From Pseudoxanthomonas winnipegensis (GTDB lineage Bacteria > Pseudomonadota > Gammaproteobacteria > Xanthomonadales > Xanthomonadaceae): a DNA stretch of 64,000 nt. Position numbers and translations under genes: made by a program. Numbering within the stretch: the first letter of the stretch is position 1; every line of letters starts with the position of its first letter. Under the pieces are notes generated by a model. The model was not told where the DNA came from and searched no databases. It worked only from the letters and a program-made list of their open reading frames with translations. The stretch covers positions 62,001 to 126,000 of the forward strand of contig NZ_SHMH01000010.1 in assembly GCF_004283755.1 (NCBI RefSeq), written 5' to 3'. Of the stretch, positions 48,485 to 56,655 are shown one piece after another.

Positions 48485-49125
48485 TGCAATCGCAGATCGG
48501 CGTGCTGGTGGTGGACGATCACCCGCTGTTGCGCGACGGCCTGCGCGCCATGCTCGAGGCGCAGCCGGACATGCGCCTGCTGGGCGAGGCCGGCGACGGC
48601 CACCAGGCCCTGGAGCGTTACGCGCAGCTGGCGCCCGATGTGGTGCTGATGGATCTGCAGATGCCCGGCATGGACGGCGTGGAAGCCATCGAGCGGCTGC
48701 GCCGGCACGATCCGCGTGCGCGCATCCTGGTGCTGACCACCTACAGCGGCGATGCGCGAGCGGTGCGCGCGCTGCAGGCCGGCGCGGCCGGCTATCTGCT
48801 CAAGGACATGCTGCGCCACGACCTGCTGGACACCATCCGCGCGGTCTTCGCCGGCCAGCGCCCGCGCATGCCGATGCACATCGCCGAGGGCATCGCCTGC
48901 CACGTGGCCGACGACGGGCTGTCCCAGCGCGAGACCGTGGTCCTGTCGGCCGCCGCCAGCGGGCTGACCAACAAGGCCATCGGCCAGCGCCTGTCGATCT
49001 CCGAACAGACCGTCAAGGCGCACATGAAGAGTCTGATGGCCAAGCTCGGCGCGCGCGATCGCACGCATGCGGTCACCATCGCCCTGCAGCGCGGGATCAT
49101 CTCGCTGGAGCGGATCGCGCTGTAG
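48484..49125 (+). CDS. NarL/FixJ-type response regulator
   Basis: The 213-residue regulator has a receiver domain (VLVVDDHPLLRDGLRAML) with phospho-acceptor Asp57 in DVVLMDLQMPGMDG. Thr85 of the switch lies in VLTTYSG and Lys107 in GYLLKD. A LuxR-type HTH is at the C-terminus (LSQRETVVLSAAASGLTNKA and ISEQTVKAHMKSLMAKLGAR). The start ATG at 48484 overlaps the kinase TGA (TGATG); a GTG at 48481 is an alternative. The pair is a complete two-component system. Its targets are not apparent from nearby sequence. Confidence 0.95.
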   Translation: MQSQIGVLVVDDHPLLRDGLRAMLEAQPDMRLLGEAGDGHQALERYAQLAPDVVLMDLQMPGMDGVEAIERLRRHDPRARILVLTTYSGDARAVRALQAGAAGYLLKDMLRHDLLDTIRAVFAGQRPRMPMHIAEGIACHVADDGLSQRETVVLSAAASGLTNKAIGQRLSISEQTVKAHMKSLMAKLGARDRTHAVTIALQRGIISLERIAL

Positions 49126-49160
49126 GCGCGCGGCGAGGATTCGTGTGCGCGTGATGGCGG

Positions 49161-49197
49161 GCCCGGCGCGTCGCTCATGCGTTCCGACGCGCCGGGC
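49161..49197. terminator. Bidirectional terminator between response regulator and EF-hand gene
   Basis: A perfect 13-bp stem (GCCCGGCGCGTCG / CGACGCGCCGGGC) with an 11-nt loop lies between two convergent genes (stops at 49125 and 49219). No long U-run follows on either side, so it may work with Rho or as a stability element. Confidence 0.6.
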
Positions 49198-49218
49198 TTG
49201 CCTTGAACTGCGCTGAGG

Positions 49219-49497
49219 TCAGCGCAGCATCTTCAGGCCGGCGTCGTACTCGGCCGGGCTGAGCTTGCCGTTGCGGTCCATGTCGATCATGCCGAAATGC
49301 GGCGCCAGCGGATGGTCCTTGGGCAGCTCGGCCTTGTCGATGAAGCCGTCGTGGTTCCTGTCCAGCGCGGCGAACTCGCCCTGGGCCGGCGCGGCCGCGG
49401 CATGGTCGCCGTGCTGGTGCGCCTGCGGACCGGCCCAGGCGGTGCCGGAGAGCAGGCCGGCGCATACGAGGGAGACAGCGAAGAACGGATGTTTCAT
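49219..49497 (-). CDS. Exported EF-hand protein of the copper cluster
   Basis: A 92-residue protein with a signal peptide (PFFAVSLVCAGLLSGTAWA) followed by a His-rich stretch (GPQAHQHGDH) and two EF-hand loops: DRNHDGFIDKAELP and DMDRNGKLSPAEYD. Such calcium-binding periplasmic proteins occur next to cop genes. The His-rich segment may also bind copper. It lies 37 bp downstream of copB in the same direction, so it is probably co-transcribed with the copLAB operon. Function is inferred from context. Confidence 0.85.
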   Translation of the reverse strand: MKHPFFAVSLVCAGLLSGTAWAGPQAHQHGDHAAAAPAQGEFAALDRNHDGFIDKAELPKDHPLAPHFGMIDMDRNGKLSPAEYDAGLKMLR

Positions 49498-49533
49498 GGA
49501 GAGCCTCTTGGGGTGGGAGAAGAAAGGGAACCT

Positions 49534-50571
49534 TTAGAACCACACGCGCACACCGGCCACCAGCGCGGTCTCGCGCGGGTGGTCGGCCGCGTCGGCGCTG
49601 CCGCCGAAGGAGCGGGTGTGGTTCACGCCGATGTAGGGCGCGAAGCGGCGGGTGACCTCGTAGCGCAGGCGCAGGCCGGCCTCGACGCTATTGAGCCCGC
49701 TGCCCTGGCCGGTGCGCGGATCGTCCTTGGCCGACAGGTCGGCCTCGATGCGCGGCTGCAGGATCAGGCGGTTGGTGAGCAGCAGTTCGTACTCGGCCTC
49801 CAGGCGCGCGCCGAGCTGGCCCGCGCTGCCCAGGTACGCCGTGGCGGCGACCTCGAACTTGTACGGCGCCAGGCCCTGCATGCCGAGCGCGGCCCAGGTG
49901 CGCCCGTCGCGCGGGCGGAAGTCCTGGCGCACGCCGGCGACCAAATCCCACCAGGGCGTGATGCTGCGGCCGTAGAGCACTTCCAGATCGGCCGATTCGG
50001 TGCGTCCCGCGCTGCGCTCGCCTTCGCTGCGCAGCCACAGGCGATTCACGTCGCCGCCGATCCAGCTGCTGGCTTCCCAGGCCTGGCCGTGCGCATCGCT
50101 GGCGTTCCATGCCTCCAGGCGATCCAGCTGCACCAGCCAGTTGAGCGTCGGGCCATGCGCCATGGAGGCGTGCGAGAGCTGCGGGAAGGCGGCCGCGCGG
50201 TCTGCGTCGGTCAGGACGGGAATGGGCTCGCGCGGTTCCTGCGATGCGCCGTGGTCCATCGTCGAATGATCCATCGAGGAGTGCTCCATCGTGGAGTGAT
50301 CCATCGTGGAGTGGTCCATCGTGGAGTGGTCCATCGTGGAGTGGTCCATCGTGGAGTGGTCCATCGCAGCGCCTCCCATGGACGAGGCGTGCTGCTTCGG
50401 CCTGTGCGGGCATGGCGAGGACGAAGACTGTCCATTGGTTTGCGCTTGCGCTGTCTTCTTGCAGGTGGCCTGCGGCGTCTCCGCGGCGGTCTGGCCGGCC
50501 AGCGCCGGCGACGAAACGAGCAGGCCCAGGGCGATGGCCGCTGCGGTGCGGGGGAAGGTCTGCATGCTCAT
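49534..50571 (-). CDS. copB: Copper resistance outer-membrane protein CopB
   Basis: The 345-residue protein has a signal peptide (AAAIALGLLVSSPALA). A low-complexity stretch with about eight tandem MDHST/MDHS units lies near residues 70-110 (AAMDHSTMDHSTMDHSTMDH). The Met/His pairs can bind Cu(I)/Cu(II). The rest is the CopB beta-barrel: LNWLVQLDRLEAWNASDAHG, DLEVLYGRSITPWWDLVAGV, ARLEAEYELLLTNRLILQPR, and a C-terminal aromatic strand ending VAGVRVWF. The start at 50571 overlaps the copA stop (ATGA) and is preceded by GGTGGAGGA. It acts in the outer membrane to lower copper entry; the direct mechanism is inferred from the family. Confidence 0.95.
   Translation of the reverse strand: MSMQTFPRTAAAIALGLLVSSPALAGQTAAETPQATCKKTAQAQTNGQSSSSPCPHRPKQHASSMGGAAMDHSTMDHSTMDHSTMDHSTMDHSTMEHSSMDHSTMDHGASQEPREPIPVLTDADRAAAFPQLSHASMAHGPTLNWLVQLDRLEAWNASDAHGQAWEASSWIGGDVNRLWLRSEGERSAGRTESADLEVLYGRSITPWWDLVAGVRQDFRPRDGRTWAALGMQGLAPYKFEVAATAYLGSAGQLGARLEAEYELLLTNRLILQPRIEADLSAKDDPRTGQGSGLNSVEAGLRLRYEVTRRFAPYIGVNHTRSFGGSADAADHPRETALVAGVRVWF
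50250..50370. repeat. 15-bp tandem repeats within copB
   Basis: About eight nearly identical 15-bp units of the type CCATCGTGGAGTGGT encode tandem Met-Asp-His-Ser-Thr. The copies at the 3' edge (CCATCGAGGAGTGCT, CCATCGTCGAATGAT) are diverged. The array may change in unit number through slippage, altering the length of the Met/His copper-binding stretch. Confidence 0.85.
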
Positions 50572-52376
50572 TCCTCCACCCGCACTTCGTGCATCATGCC
50601 GCTGTCCATGTGGTAGAGCAGGTGGCAGTGGTAGGCCCAGCGGCCCAGCGCGTCGGCGCGCACGCGATAGCTGCGGCGCGTTCCCGGCGGCATGTCCACG
50701 GTGTGCTTGCGCACCTGGAAGCGGCCCTGCGCATCCTCCACATCGCTCCACATGCCATGCAGATGGATGGGGTGCTGCATCATGGTGTCGTTGACCAGCA
50801 CGATGCGCACGCGCTCGCCGTAGTTGAGCCGCAGCGGCTCGGCGCTGGCGAACGGGATGCCGTTGAACGACCAGGCGAACTTCTCCATGTTGCCGGTCAG
50901 GTGCAGCTCGATCTCGCGGCCGGGCTCGCGCCCGTCGGGATCGTCGAACACGCTGCGCAGGTCGGCATAGGTCAGCACCTTGCGGCCGTTGTCGCGCAGG
51001 CCGATGCCGGGGTCGTCCAGCTTGGGCGCGGTGGCCATCGACTGCATGTCCACCAGCGGGTTGCGGGTCTCGCTGGCCGGATGCGCGGGCATGCCACCGG
51101 CGCCATGGCCCATTGCGCCGTGATCCATGCCGGCCATGTCGCCGTGCCCCATCGCCGCATGGTCCATGCCCGCCATGTCGTGTCTGGCCGCGCCATGGTC
51201 CATGCCGCCCATCGCGCCCATGTCGTGGCCCATGTCGCCCATGCTCAGCAGCGGGCGCGGATCGAGCGCGGGAATCGGCGCCTCCAGCCCGAGGCGGGTG
51301 GTCAGCGTGCCGCGCGCATAGCCGGTGCGGCCCATGTCCTGGGCGAAGACGGTGTAGGCGTCCTGGCCGCGCGGCTCGACGATCACGTCCACCGTCTCGG
51401 CCACGGCCATGCGGAACTCGTCCACGCTGACCGGATGGACGTACTGCCCGTCCACCGCGACCACGGTCATCTTCAGGCCCGGGATGCGGATGTCGAAATA
51501 GGTCATGTTGGCGGCGTTGATGAAGCGCAGCAGCACCTTCTCGCCCGGGCGGAACTCGCCGCTCCAGTTGGCCGCCGGCGTCGTGCCGTTCATCAGATAG
51601 GTGTAGGTGTGGCCGTTGACGTCGGACAGGTCGCTGGGCGTCATCCGCATCCGGCCCCACATGCCGCGGTCGGCCAGCGTGGCCGAGAGCCCGTCGCGCC
51701 GCGCATCGCGCACGAAGTCGCCCACCGTGCGCTGGTAGTAGTTGTCGTAGGACGGCATCTTCTTCAGCCGCCGGAACAGTGCGGCCGGATCCAGGTCGGT
51801 CCAGTCCGACAGCAGCACCACGTGCTCGCGGTCGTAGTGGTACGGCGGCGGCGCGGCCGGCTCGATGACGATTGGCCCGTACAGCCCGGCCTGTTCCTGA
51901 TGCAGCGAATGGCTGTGGTACCAGTAGGTGCCCGACTGGCGCAGCTTGAAGCGGTACAGATAGGCCTCGCCAGGATAGATGCCGTCGAAGCTCAGGCCCG
52001 GCACGCCATCCATGTTGGCCGGCAGCAGCAGGCCATGCCAGTGCACCGAGGTCTGCGTGCCGGCGGCCAGGCGATTGCTGACGCGGATGGTGACCGTGTC
52101 GCCTTCGCGCCAGCGCAGCAGCGGGGCGGGCAGGCGGCCGTTGACGGTGATCGCCGGCCGCTCGCGGCCGGTGAAGTTGACGCGGCTCGCGCCGATGGCC
52201 AGGTCGAATGCGGTGCCGCGCAGTTCGTTGGCGGCCGCACGGCGGTCCTGGGCGAAGGCGGGTACCCGCGCCAGCCCGAGGCCGAGCGTGGCGCCGCCCA
52301 GCGCCAGGCCGGTGACGAAGGTACGGCGGGAAGGGTCCGGGACCCGATCGGGTCCGGAGAAAAAGCGTGATGGCAT
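50568..52376 (-). CDS. copA: Copper resistance multicopper oxidase CopA
   Basis: A 602-residue periplasmic multicopper oxidase with a twin-arginine signal (SRRTFVTGLALGGATLGLGL). The copper-site motifs are in order: HWHGLLLP (first T3 pair), WYHSHSLHQEQAG, HPIHLHGMW and, at the C-terminus, HCHLLYHMDSGMM (T1 site and third T3 pair). A Met/His-rich region near residues 390-450 (MGDMGHDMGAMGGMDHGAAR...) contributes extra Cu binding, as in CopA/PcoA. It oxidises Cu(I) to Cu(II) in the periplasm. Its ATG at 52376 follows copL after 114 bp, and copB overlaps its stop. The cluster is the standard CopL-CopA-CopB of Xanthomonas. Confidence 0.97.
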   Translation of the reverse strand: MPSRFFSGPDRVPDPSRRTFVTGLALGGATLGLGLARVPAFAQDRRAAANELRGTAFDLAIGASRVNFTGRERPAITVNGRLPAPLLRWREGDTVTIRVSNRLAAGTQTSVHWHGLLLPANMDGVPGLSFDGIYPGEAYLYRFKLRQSGTYWYHSHSLHQEQAGLYGPIVIEPAAPPPYHYDREHVVLLSDWTDLDPAALFRRLKKMPSYDNYYQRTVGDFVRDARRDGLSATLADRGMWGRMRMTPSDLSDVNGHTYTYLMNGTTPAANWSGEFRPGEKVLLRFINAANMTYFDIRIPGLKMTVVAVDGQYVHPVSVDEFRMAVAETVDVIVEPRGQDAYTVFAQDMGRTGYARGTLTTRLGLEAPIPALDPRPLLSMGDMGHDMGAMGGMDHGAARHDMAGMDHAAMGHGDMAGMDHGAMGHGAGGMPAHPASETRNPLVDMQSMATAPKLDDPGIGLRDNGRKVLTYADLRSVFDDPDGREPGREIELHLTGNMEKFAWSFNGIPFASAEPLRLNYGERVRIVLVNDTMMQHPIHLHGMWSDVEDAQGRFQVRKHTVDMPPGTRRSYRVRADALGRWAYHCHLLYHMDSGMMHEVRVEE

Positions 52377-52490
52377 AGACGCCTCGATCGAAAGCCGTGC
52401 CGATGCGGCACGAAATGCAGGCGCAGTGCGCCAGGCCAGGGCCGGGCTGCGACTGCGATCCAGGCCGCGACAGACGCGGCCGAGCGGGCG

Positions 52491-52925
52491 CTAACGGATC
52501 GGGGGACGGATCAGCGGCGGCACGGCGGGCGCGCCGCGCGTGCGCGCGTCGAACGCCAGCGTGCGGCTGGCGGGTGCGTGCGGGTGCACCAGGGTCGGCA
52601 GCGCCGGCACGATGACCTGCGAGGCCGCGGCGCAGTGGCATTCGGACGAGGCGCAGCAGTGCTCGCCATGCTTCTGATGCGCGCCCTCCATCGCCTGCCC
52701 GCAGGCCGGCGCGGCGCGCGGGTGCATCTGGCAATCGGCCTGCGCGTGGCCGGGACGATGCTGCATCGACGCGTGCGCCTCATGGCCGCGCGATGCCGAC
52801 GATGCGGCCGACCCGTGCGCATTCGCCGCCGCCTGCGCCCAGGCGCGCGCCGCGGCATCGCCTGCGCCATTCAGCAGCAGGATCGTGCACAGCAGCAGGC
52901 GCAGGAGGGCGGACGGCAGCGACAA
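52491..52925 (-). CDS. copL: CopL-family copper-binding regulator/leader protein
   Basis: The first gene of the copLAB cluster encodes an exported Cys/His-rich protein of about 144 residues. From the suggested TTG start at 52925 it begins SLPSALLRLLLCTILLLNGA, the typical signal-like CopL opening. It continues with HGSAASSASRGHEAHASMQH, CQMHPRAAPACGQAMEGAHQ and KHGEHCCASSECHCAAAS, all potential copper ligands. An ATG at 53111 in the same frame would add 62 residues that include an inverted repeat and are not family-like, so I regard it as too early. CopL is needed for copper induction of copAB in Xanthomonas, but its mechanism is unclear. It is divergent from the MerR regulator gene. Confidence 0.78.
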   Translation of the reverse strand: MSLPSALLRLLLCTILLLNGAGDAAARAWAQAAANAHGSAASSASRGHEAHASMQHRPGHAQADCQMHPRAAPACGQAMEGAHQKHGEHCCASSECHCAAASQVIVPALPTLVHPHAPASRTLAFDARTRGAPAVPPLIRPPIR

Positions 52926-53058
52926 GGCGGATGCGGAAGCAGCGAGGAATGGCCGCAGGATAACCAAGAGATCCGCACGGGCAAGCCAACCGCCGCGCGT
53001 GGCCCCAGATAGGACAGAACCCTGAAGCCCACTCCACAAGGCTCTGCACGACGCATAG

Positions 53059-53077
53059 TCGTTCGTGGAATGAACGA
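53059..53077. promoter_or_regulatory. Inverted repeat TCGTTC-N7-GAACGA upstream of copL
   Basis: A perfect 6-bp dyad (TCGTTC/GAACGA) with a 7-bp spacer lies between copL and the divergent MerR regulator. It lies inside the frame that extends copL upstream, which supports the shorter copL start. It could be a regulator site for the copLAB promoter; the binding protein is not known. Confidence 0.45.
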
Positions 53078-53112
53078 ATGATGAATGTCCATCTCGCAAT
53101 GCAACAATCACG

Positions 53113-53144
53113 TTGACTCTGGACTTAGGTCCAAGTCTTAGGGT
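53113..53144 (+). promoter_or_regulatory. MerR-type promoter of the metal-efflux operon
   Basis: TTGACT (53113-53118) and TAGGGT (53139-53144) are spaced by 20 bp, longer than the sigma-70 optimum, and an imperfect dyad (GACT-TGGAC ... GTCCAAGTC) fills the spacer. This is the classic geometry of MerR-family activated promoters. The -10 lies only 8 bp before the start codon of the regulator, so the transcript may be leaderless. Confidence 0.65.
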
Positions 53145-53151
53145 TCACCTC

Positions 53152-53661
53152 ATGAACTCCACACCGCCACGTTCCCACTTCACGATCGGCGTGCTGGCCC
53201 AGCAGTCCGGGGTGGCGATCGACACGATCCGCTACTACGAGCGCGAGGGGCTGCTCTCGCCCGCCTATCGCCGCGCCTCGGGCTATCGCGAATACGACAC
53301 GCAGTCGGTCGAGCGCATGCGCTTCATCCTGCGCGCCAAGGAGCTGGGCTTCAGCCTGGAGGAGATCCGCGAGCTGCTGGCGCTGGAATCCGATCGGGTC
53401 AACGGCGTGGAAGGCGTCAAGCAGCGCGCCAGCCGGCGCCTGCAGGAGTTGAACGTGCGCATCGCCCAGCTCACCGAGATGCGCGACGCCCTGGCGCGGC
53501 TGATCGACGCCTGCCCCGGCTGCGGCGAGCCGGAAGGCTGCCCGATCCTCTCCAGCATCCACGGCGCGCCGCCCGAGGCGAACGACGCGGCGGCCGCGCC
53601 TTCGCCCGCGCCGGCCTCGTGCTGCGGCGCGGATCTCAAAGACAGGAACCACGATTCATGA
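53152..53661 (+). CDS. MerR-family metal-responsive regulator (CueR-like)
   Basis: The 169-residue regulator opens with a MerR winged-helix (FTIGVLAQQSGVAIDTIRYY) followed by SGYREYDTQSVERMRFILRA and a dimerisation helix. The metal-binding loop near the C-terminus is CPGCGEPEGCPIL with Cys121, Cys124 and Cys130; a CPG...CPI layout like this is also seen in CueR. There is no Cys at the position of ZntR Cys79, so a monovalent metal such as Cu(I) is the more likely inducer. A further CC (ASCCGADLKD) and His-containing tail is present. It probably activates its own promoter and the downstream ATPase gene. Its TGA overlaps the ATPase ATG (53658-53661). Confidence 0.88.
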   Translation: MNSTPPRSHFTIGVLAQQSGVAIDTIRYYEREGLLSPAYRRASGYREYDTQSVERMRFILRAKELGFSLEEIRELLALESDRVNGVEGVKQRASRRLQELNVRIAQLTEMRDALARLIDACPGCGEPEGCPILSSIHGAPPEANDAAAAPSPAPASCCGADLKDRNHDS

Positions 53662-56090
53662 CTCAGGCGGCAGCCACCACGTTGAACTTCCCGGTCCGCG
53701 GCATGACCTGCGCGGCGTGCGCGACCACGATCGAGAAGCTGCTCAACAAGCATCCGGGCGTCAAGGCGACGGTCAACTTCGCCAGCGAACGCGTGCAGCT
53801 GCAGTACGACCGCACCCAGGTCCAGCCGCAGGCCCTGGTGGAGACGCTGGACAAGGCCGGCTTCTCGGTGCCGCCGGAGACCGTGGCGCTGGAGATCACC
53901 GGCATGAGCTGCGCCGCCTGCGCGGCCGGCATCGAAGGCGTGCTGGCCAAGACGCCCGGCGTGATCGCCGGCAACGTCAACTTCGCCTCGGCCAAGGCGC
54001 GGGTGGAATACACCCCGGGCGTGGTCGACGTGGCGCAGATCGTCGAGCGCATCGGCAAGGCCGGCTTCGGCGCGAGCGAGGTGCGCGAGATCGGCGAGGC
54101 CGAGATGGCTGCGCGCGAGGCCGGCGAACGCGCGGCCTGGCGCCGCCAGGTCTGGATGTTCGTGGCCTCGGTGGTGCTGACCCTGCCGCTGTTCGCGCAG
54201 ATGTTCACCATGTTCGACTTCGCCGACCTGGGCCACGCGCTGGGCGGCCACCACACCGAACTGCTGCCGCGCTGGCTGCAGCTGGTGCTGGCCACGCCGG
54301 TGCAGTTCTGGATCGGCGCGCGCTTCTACAAGGCGGCCTTCAAGTCGCTGCGCAGCGGCACGGCCAACATGGACGTGCTCGTGGCGCTGGGCACCTCCAT
54401 GGCCTATCTGTACAGCGTGGTGGTGACGGTGCTGGATCTGCCGGGCCAGCATGTGTACTTCGAGGCCAGCGCCTCGATCATCACCCTGATCCTGCTCGGA
54501 CGCCTGCTGGAGGCGCGCGCCAAGCGCAAGACCTCCTCGGCGATCCGCGCGCTGCTCAACCTCAAGCCCAAGACCGCCAAGGTCGAACGCGACGGCAAGC
54601 TGGTCGAGGTCGATGCCGGCAGCCTGGTGGTGGGCGATGTGTTCGTGGTCGCCGCGGGCGAAAGCGTGCCGGTGGACGGCGAAGTGCTCAGCGGCACCTC
54701 CAGCGTGGACGAGGCGATGCTCTCGGGCGAGTCGATGCCGGTGAACAAGGAACCCGGCAGCCGGCTGTTCGCCGCCACGGTCAACCAGTACGGCATGCTG
54801 CGCGCGCGCGCCACCGGCATCGGCGCCGACACCATGCTGGCCCAGATCATCCGCATGGTCGACGAGGCGCAGGGCTCCAAGGCGCCGATCCAGCACCTGG
54901 TCGACCGGATCGCCGGCATCTTCGTGCCCGTCGTCGTGGCCATCGCCGCGCTGACCCTGGCCATCACCTGGATGGTGACCGGCAGCTTCTCCGTCGCGCT
55001 GGTGCACGCGGTCGCGGTGCTGGTGATCGCCTGTCCGTGCTCGCTGGGCCTGGCCACGCCGACGGCGATCATGGTCGGCACCGGCATGGGCGCGCGCGCC
55101 GGCATCCTGATCCGCAACGCCGAGGTGCTCGAACGCGCCCGCGCGCTCAAGACCCTGGTGGTCGACAAGACCGGCACCCTGACCGAAGGCAAGCCGCAGG
55201 TGACCGACCTGCTGCCCAGCGCGGAGACCGAACGCGACGCGCTGCTGCGGCTGGCGGCCAGCCTGGAGGCCGGCTCGGAGCATCCGCTGGCCAGGGCGAT
55301 CATGCAGGCCGCCGAGGCGGCCGGCGTGCAGGCGGCGGGCGTGACCGACTTCGAGACGATCCCGGGCAAGGGCGTGCGCGGCGTGATCGACGGGCGCCAG
55401 GCGATCCTGGGCTCGCCGGCCTGGCTGGCGGCCGAGCAGGCCCGCACCAGCACCGCGCTGGAAGCCCGCGCCCAGGCCGTGCAGGCCCAGGGCAAGACCG
55501 TGGTCGGCGTCGCGGTGGACGGCGTGACCGCCGGCTTCATCGCCATCGCCGACCAGCTGCGCGACACCTCGCGCGAGGCCGTGCGCCGGCTGCAGGCCAT
55601 GGGCGTGGACGTGGTGATGATGACCGGCGACAACCGCCACACCGCCGAGGCGATCGCGCGCCAGGCCGGGATCACGCGCTACTTCGCCGAAGTCCTGCCG
55701 CAGCACAAGGCCGATGAGGTCAAGCGCCTGCAGCAGGCGCAGGGCGGGCACGTGGGCATGGTCGGCGACGGCATCAACGACGCGCCGGCGCTGGCCGCGG
55801 CCGATGTGAGCCTGGCCATCGGCGCCGGCTCGGACATCGCCATCGAGGCGGCCGACGTGGTGCTGGTCAAGGGCGACCTGCGCCATGTGGCCACCGCCAT
55901 CGACCTGTCCAGCGCCACGCTGCGCAAGATCCGCCAGAACCTGTTCTTCGCCTTCTTCTACAACGTGCTCGGCATCCCGCTGGCCGCGTTCGGCCTGCTC
56001 AATCCGGTCATCGCCGGCGCGGCGATGGCGATGAGCTCGATCTCGGTGGTGAGCAACTCGGTGCTGCTCAACCGCTGGCGTCCGAAGTGA
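53658..56090 (+). CDS. Cu(+)-translocating P1B-type ATPase
   Basis: An 810-residue copper exporter. It has two N-terminal heavy-metal-associated domains, GMTCAACATTIEK (Cys18/Cys21) and GMSCAACAAGIEG. Membrane helices follow, then a TGES-like actuator motif (MLSGESMP), the transmembrane Cys-Pro-Cys (Cys459-Pro-Cys461) in CPCSLGLATP, and phosphorylation site Asp503 in VDKTGTLTEG. SEHPLARAI (the HP motif), MTGDNRHTAE and VGDGINDAPALAAADV complete it. The CPC motif and paired HMA domains fit a Cu(I) exporter of the CopA/CopF group. It follows the MerR regulator with a 4-bp overlap and precedes a CopZ-like protein by 61 bp, a compact copper-efflux operon. No symbol is given, to avoid confusion with the multicopper oxidase. 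Confidence 0.96.
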   Translation: MTQAAATTLNFPVRGMTCAACATTIEKLLNKHPGVKATVNFASERVQLQYDRTQVQPQALVETLDKAGFSVPPETVALEITGMSCAACAAGIEGVLAKTPGVIAGNVNFASAKARVEYTPGVVDVAQIVERIGKAGFGASEVREIGEAEMAAREAGERAAWRRQVWMFVASVVLTLPLFAQMFTMFDFADLGHALGGHHTELLPRWLQLVLATPVQFWIGARFYKAAFKSLRSGTANMDVLVALGTSMAYLYSVVVTVLDLPGQHVYFEASASIITLILLGRLLEARAKRKTSSAIRALLNLKPKTAKVERDGKLVEVDAGSLVVGDVFVVAAGESVPVDGEVLSGTSSVDEAMLSGESMPVNKEPGSRLFAATVNQYGMLRARATGIGADTMLAQIIRMVDEAQGSKAPIQHLVDRIAGIFVPVVVAIAALTLAITWMVTGSFSVALVHAVAVLVIACPCSLGLATPTAIMVGTGMGARAGILIRNAEVLERARALKTLVVDKTGTLTEGKPQVTDLLPSAETERDALLRLAASLEAGSEHPLARAIMQAAEAAGVQAAGVTDFETIPGKGVRGVIDGRQAILGSPAWLAAEQARTSTALEARAQAVQAQGKTVVGVAVDGVTAGFIAIADQLRDTSREAVRRLQAMGVDVVMMTGDNRHTAEAIARQAGITRYFAEVLPQHKADEVKRLQQAQGGHVGMVGDGINDAPALAAADVSLAIGAGSDIAIEAADVVLVKGDLRHVATAIDLSSATLRKIRQNLFFAFFYNVLGIPLAAFGLLNPVIAGAAMAMSSISVVSNSVLLNRWRPK

Positions 56091-56151
56091 TCGGATCGCC
56101 CGGGCCGGCCCGCTTCGAAGTCCCACTTCCCACACCCAAGGAAAGCCCAAG

Positions 56152-56361
56152 ATGCATATCGAACTGACCGTAGACGGCATGAAGTGCGGAGGCTGCTCCG
56201 GCCGCCTCAAGCGCGTGCTGGAAGGCACCGACGGCGTGCAGGCCACGCAGATCGTGCTGGAGACCAAGCAGGTCGCCGTCGATTTCGACGAGGCCGGCAT
56301 CGACGTGGAGGCGATCAAGCATGTGATCACCGACGCCGGCTTCACCGTGCTGGCCGCCTGA
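56152..56361 (+). CDS. CopZ-like heavy-metal-associated protein
   Basis: A 69-residue single HMA domain: MHIELTVDGMKCGGCSGRLK (metal-binding Cys12 and Cys15), then FDEAGIDVEAIKHVITDAGF near the end. It lies 61 bp downstream of the Cu(I) ATPase, so it most likely delivers Cu(I) to that pump or to the regulator. Length is normal for a stand-alone metallochaperone. Confidence 0.92.
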   Translation: MHIELTVDGMKCGGCSGRLKRVLEGTDGVQATQIVLETKQVAVDFDEAGIDVEAIKHVITDAGFTVLAA

Positions 56362-56655
56362 GGCATGACCGGCCTGCGCCTGGCGGAATGACGGCGCGCC
56401 TACGGCCCGCGTTCGACGCGTGCCGCAGGCGCCCGGCCAACCGCCAGCACGCACAGGCCACCGACGCTGCAGCGGGGGGACGCCGCAGCGGAGGATGAAG
56501 GACAGGGACCGGACCGGCGGAGGGGCCGTCCGAGGAGAAGGGGAACGCTTTCGCAGACGCCCGTTGTGCTGGCCGCCGTCCAGGCGGCCCGTGGCGCGGC
56601 GCGCTGCCACCTGGGGCCATCGCGCTCTGCCCGCCGCCGTTGCCACGGAGCCTCG

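Noticed and set aside
50250-50370. Tandem 15-bp units considered as a CRISPR-like array
   Set aside because: They are contiguous, coding in frame (MDHST), with no spacers; a coding tandem repeat inside copB.
53283-56366. A long minus-strand open frame across the ATPase gene
   Set aside because: Antisense to a clear P1B ATPase with all motifs; its His/Gln/Arg-rich composition is typical of reverse-strand shadows in high-G+C DNA.
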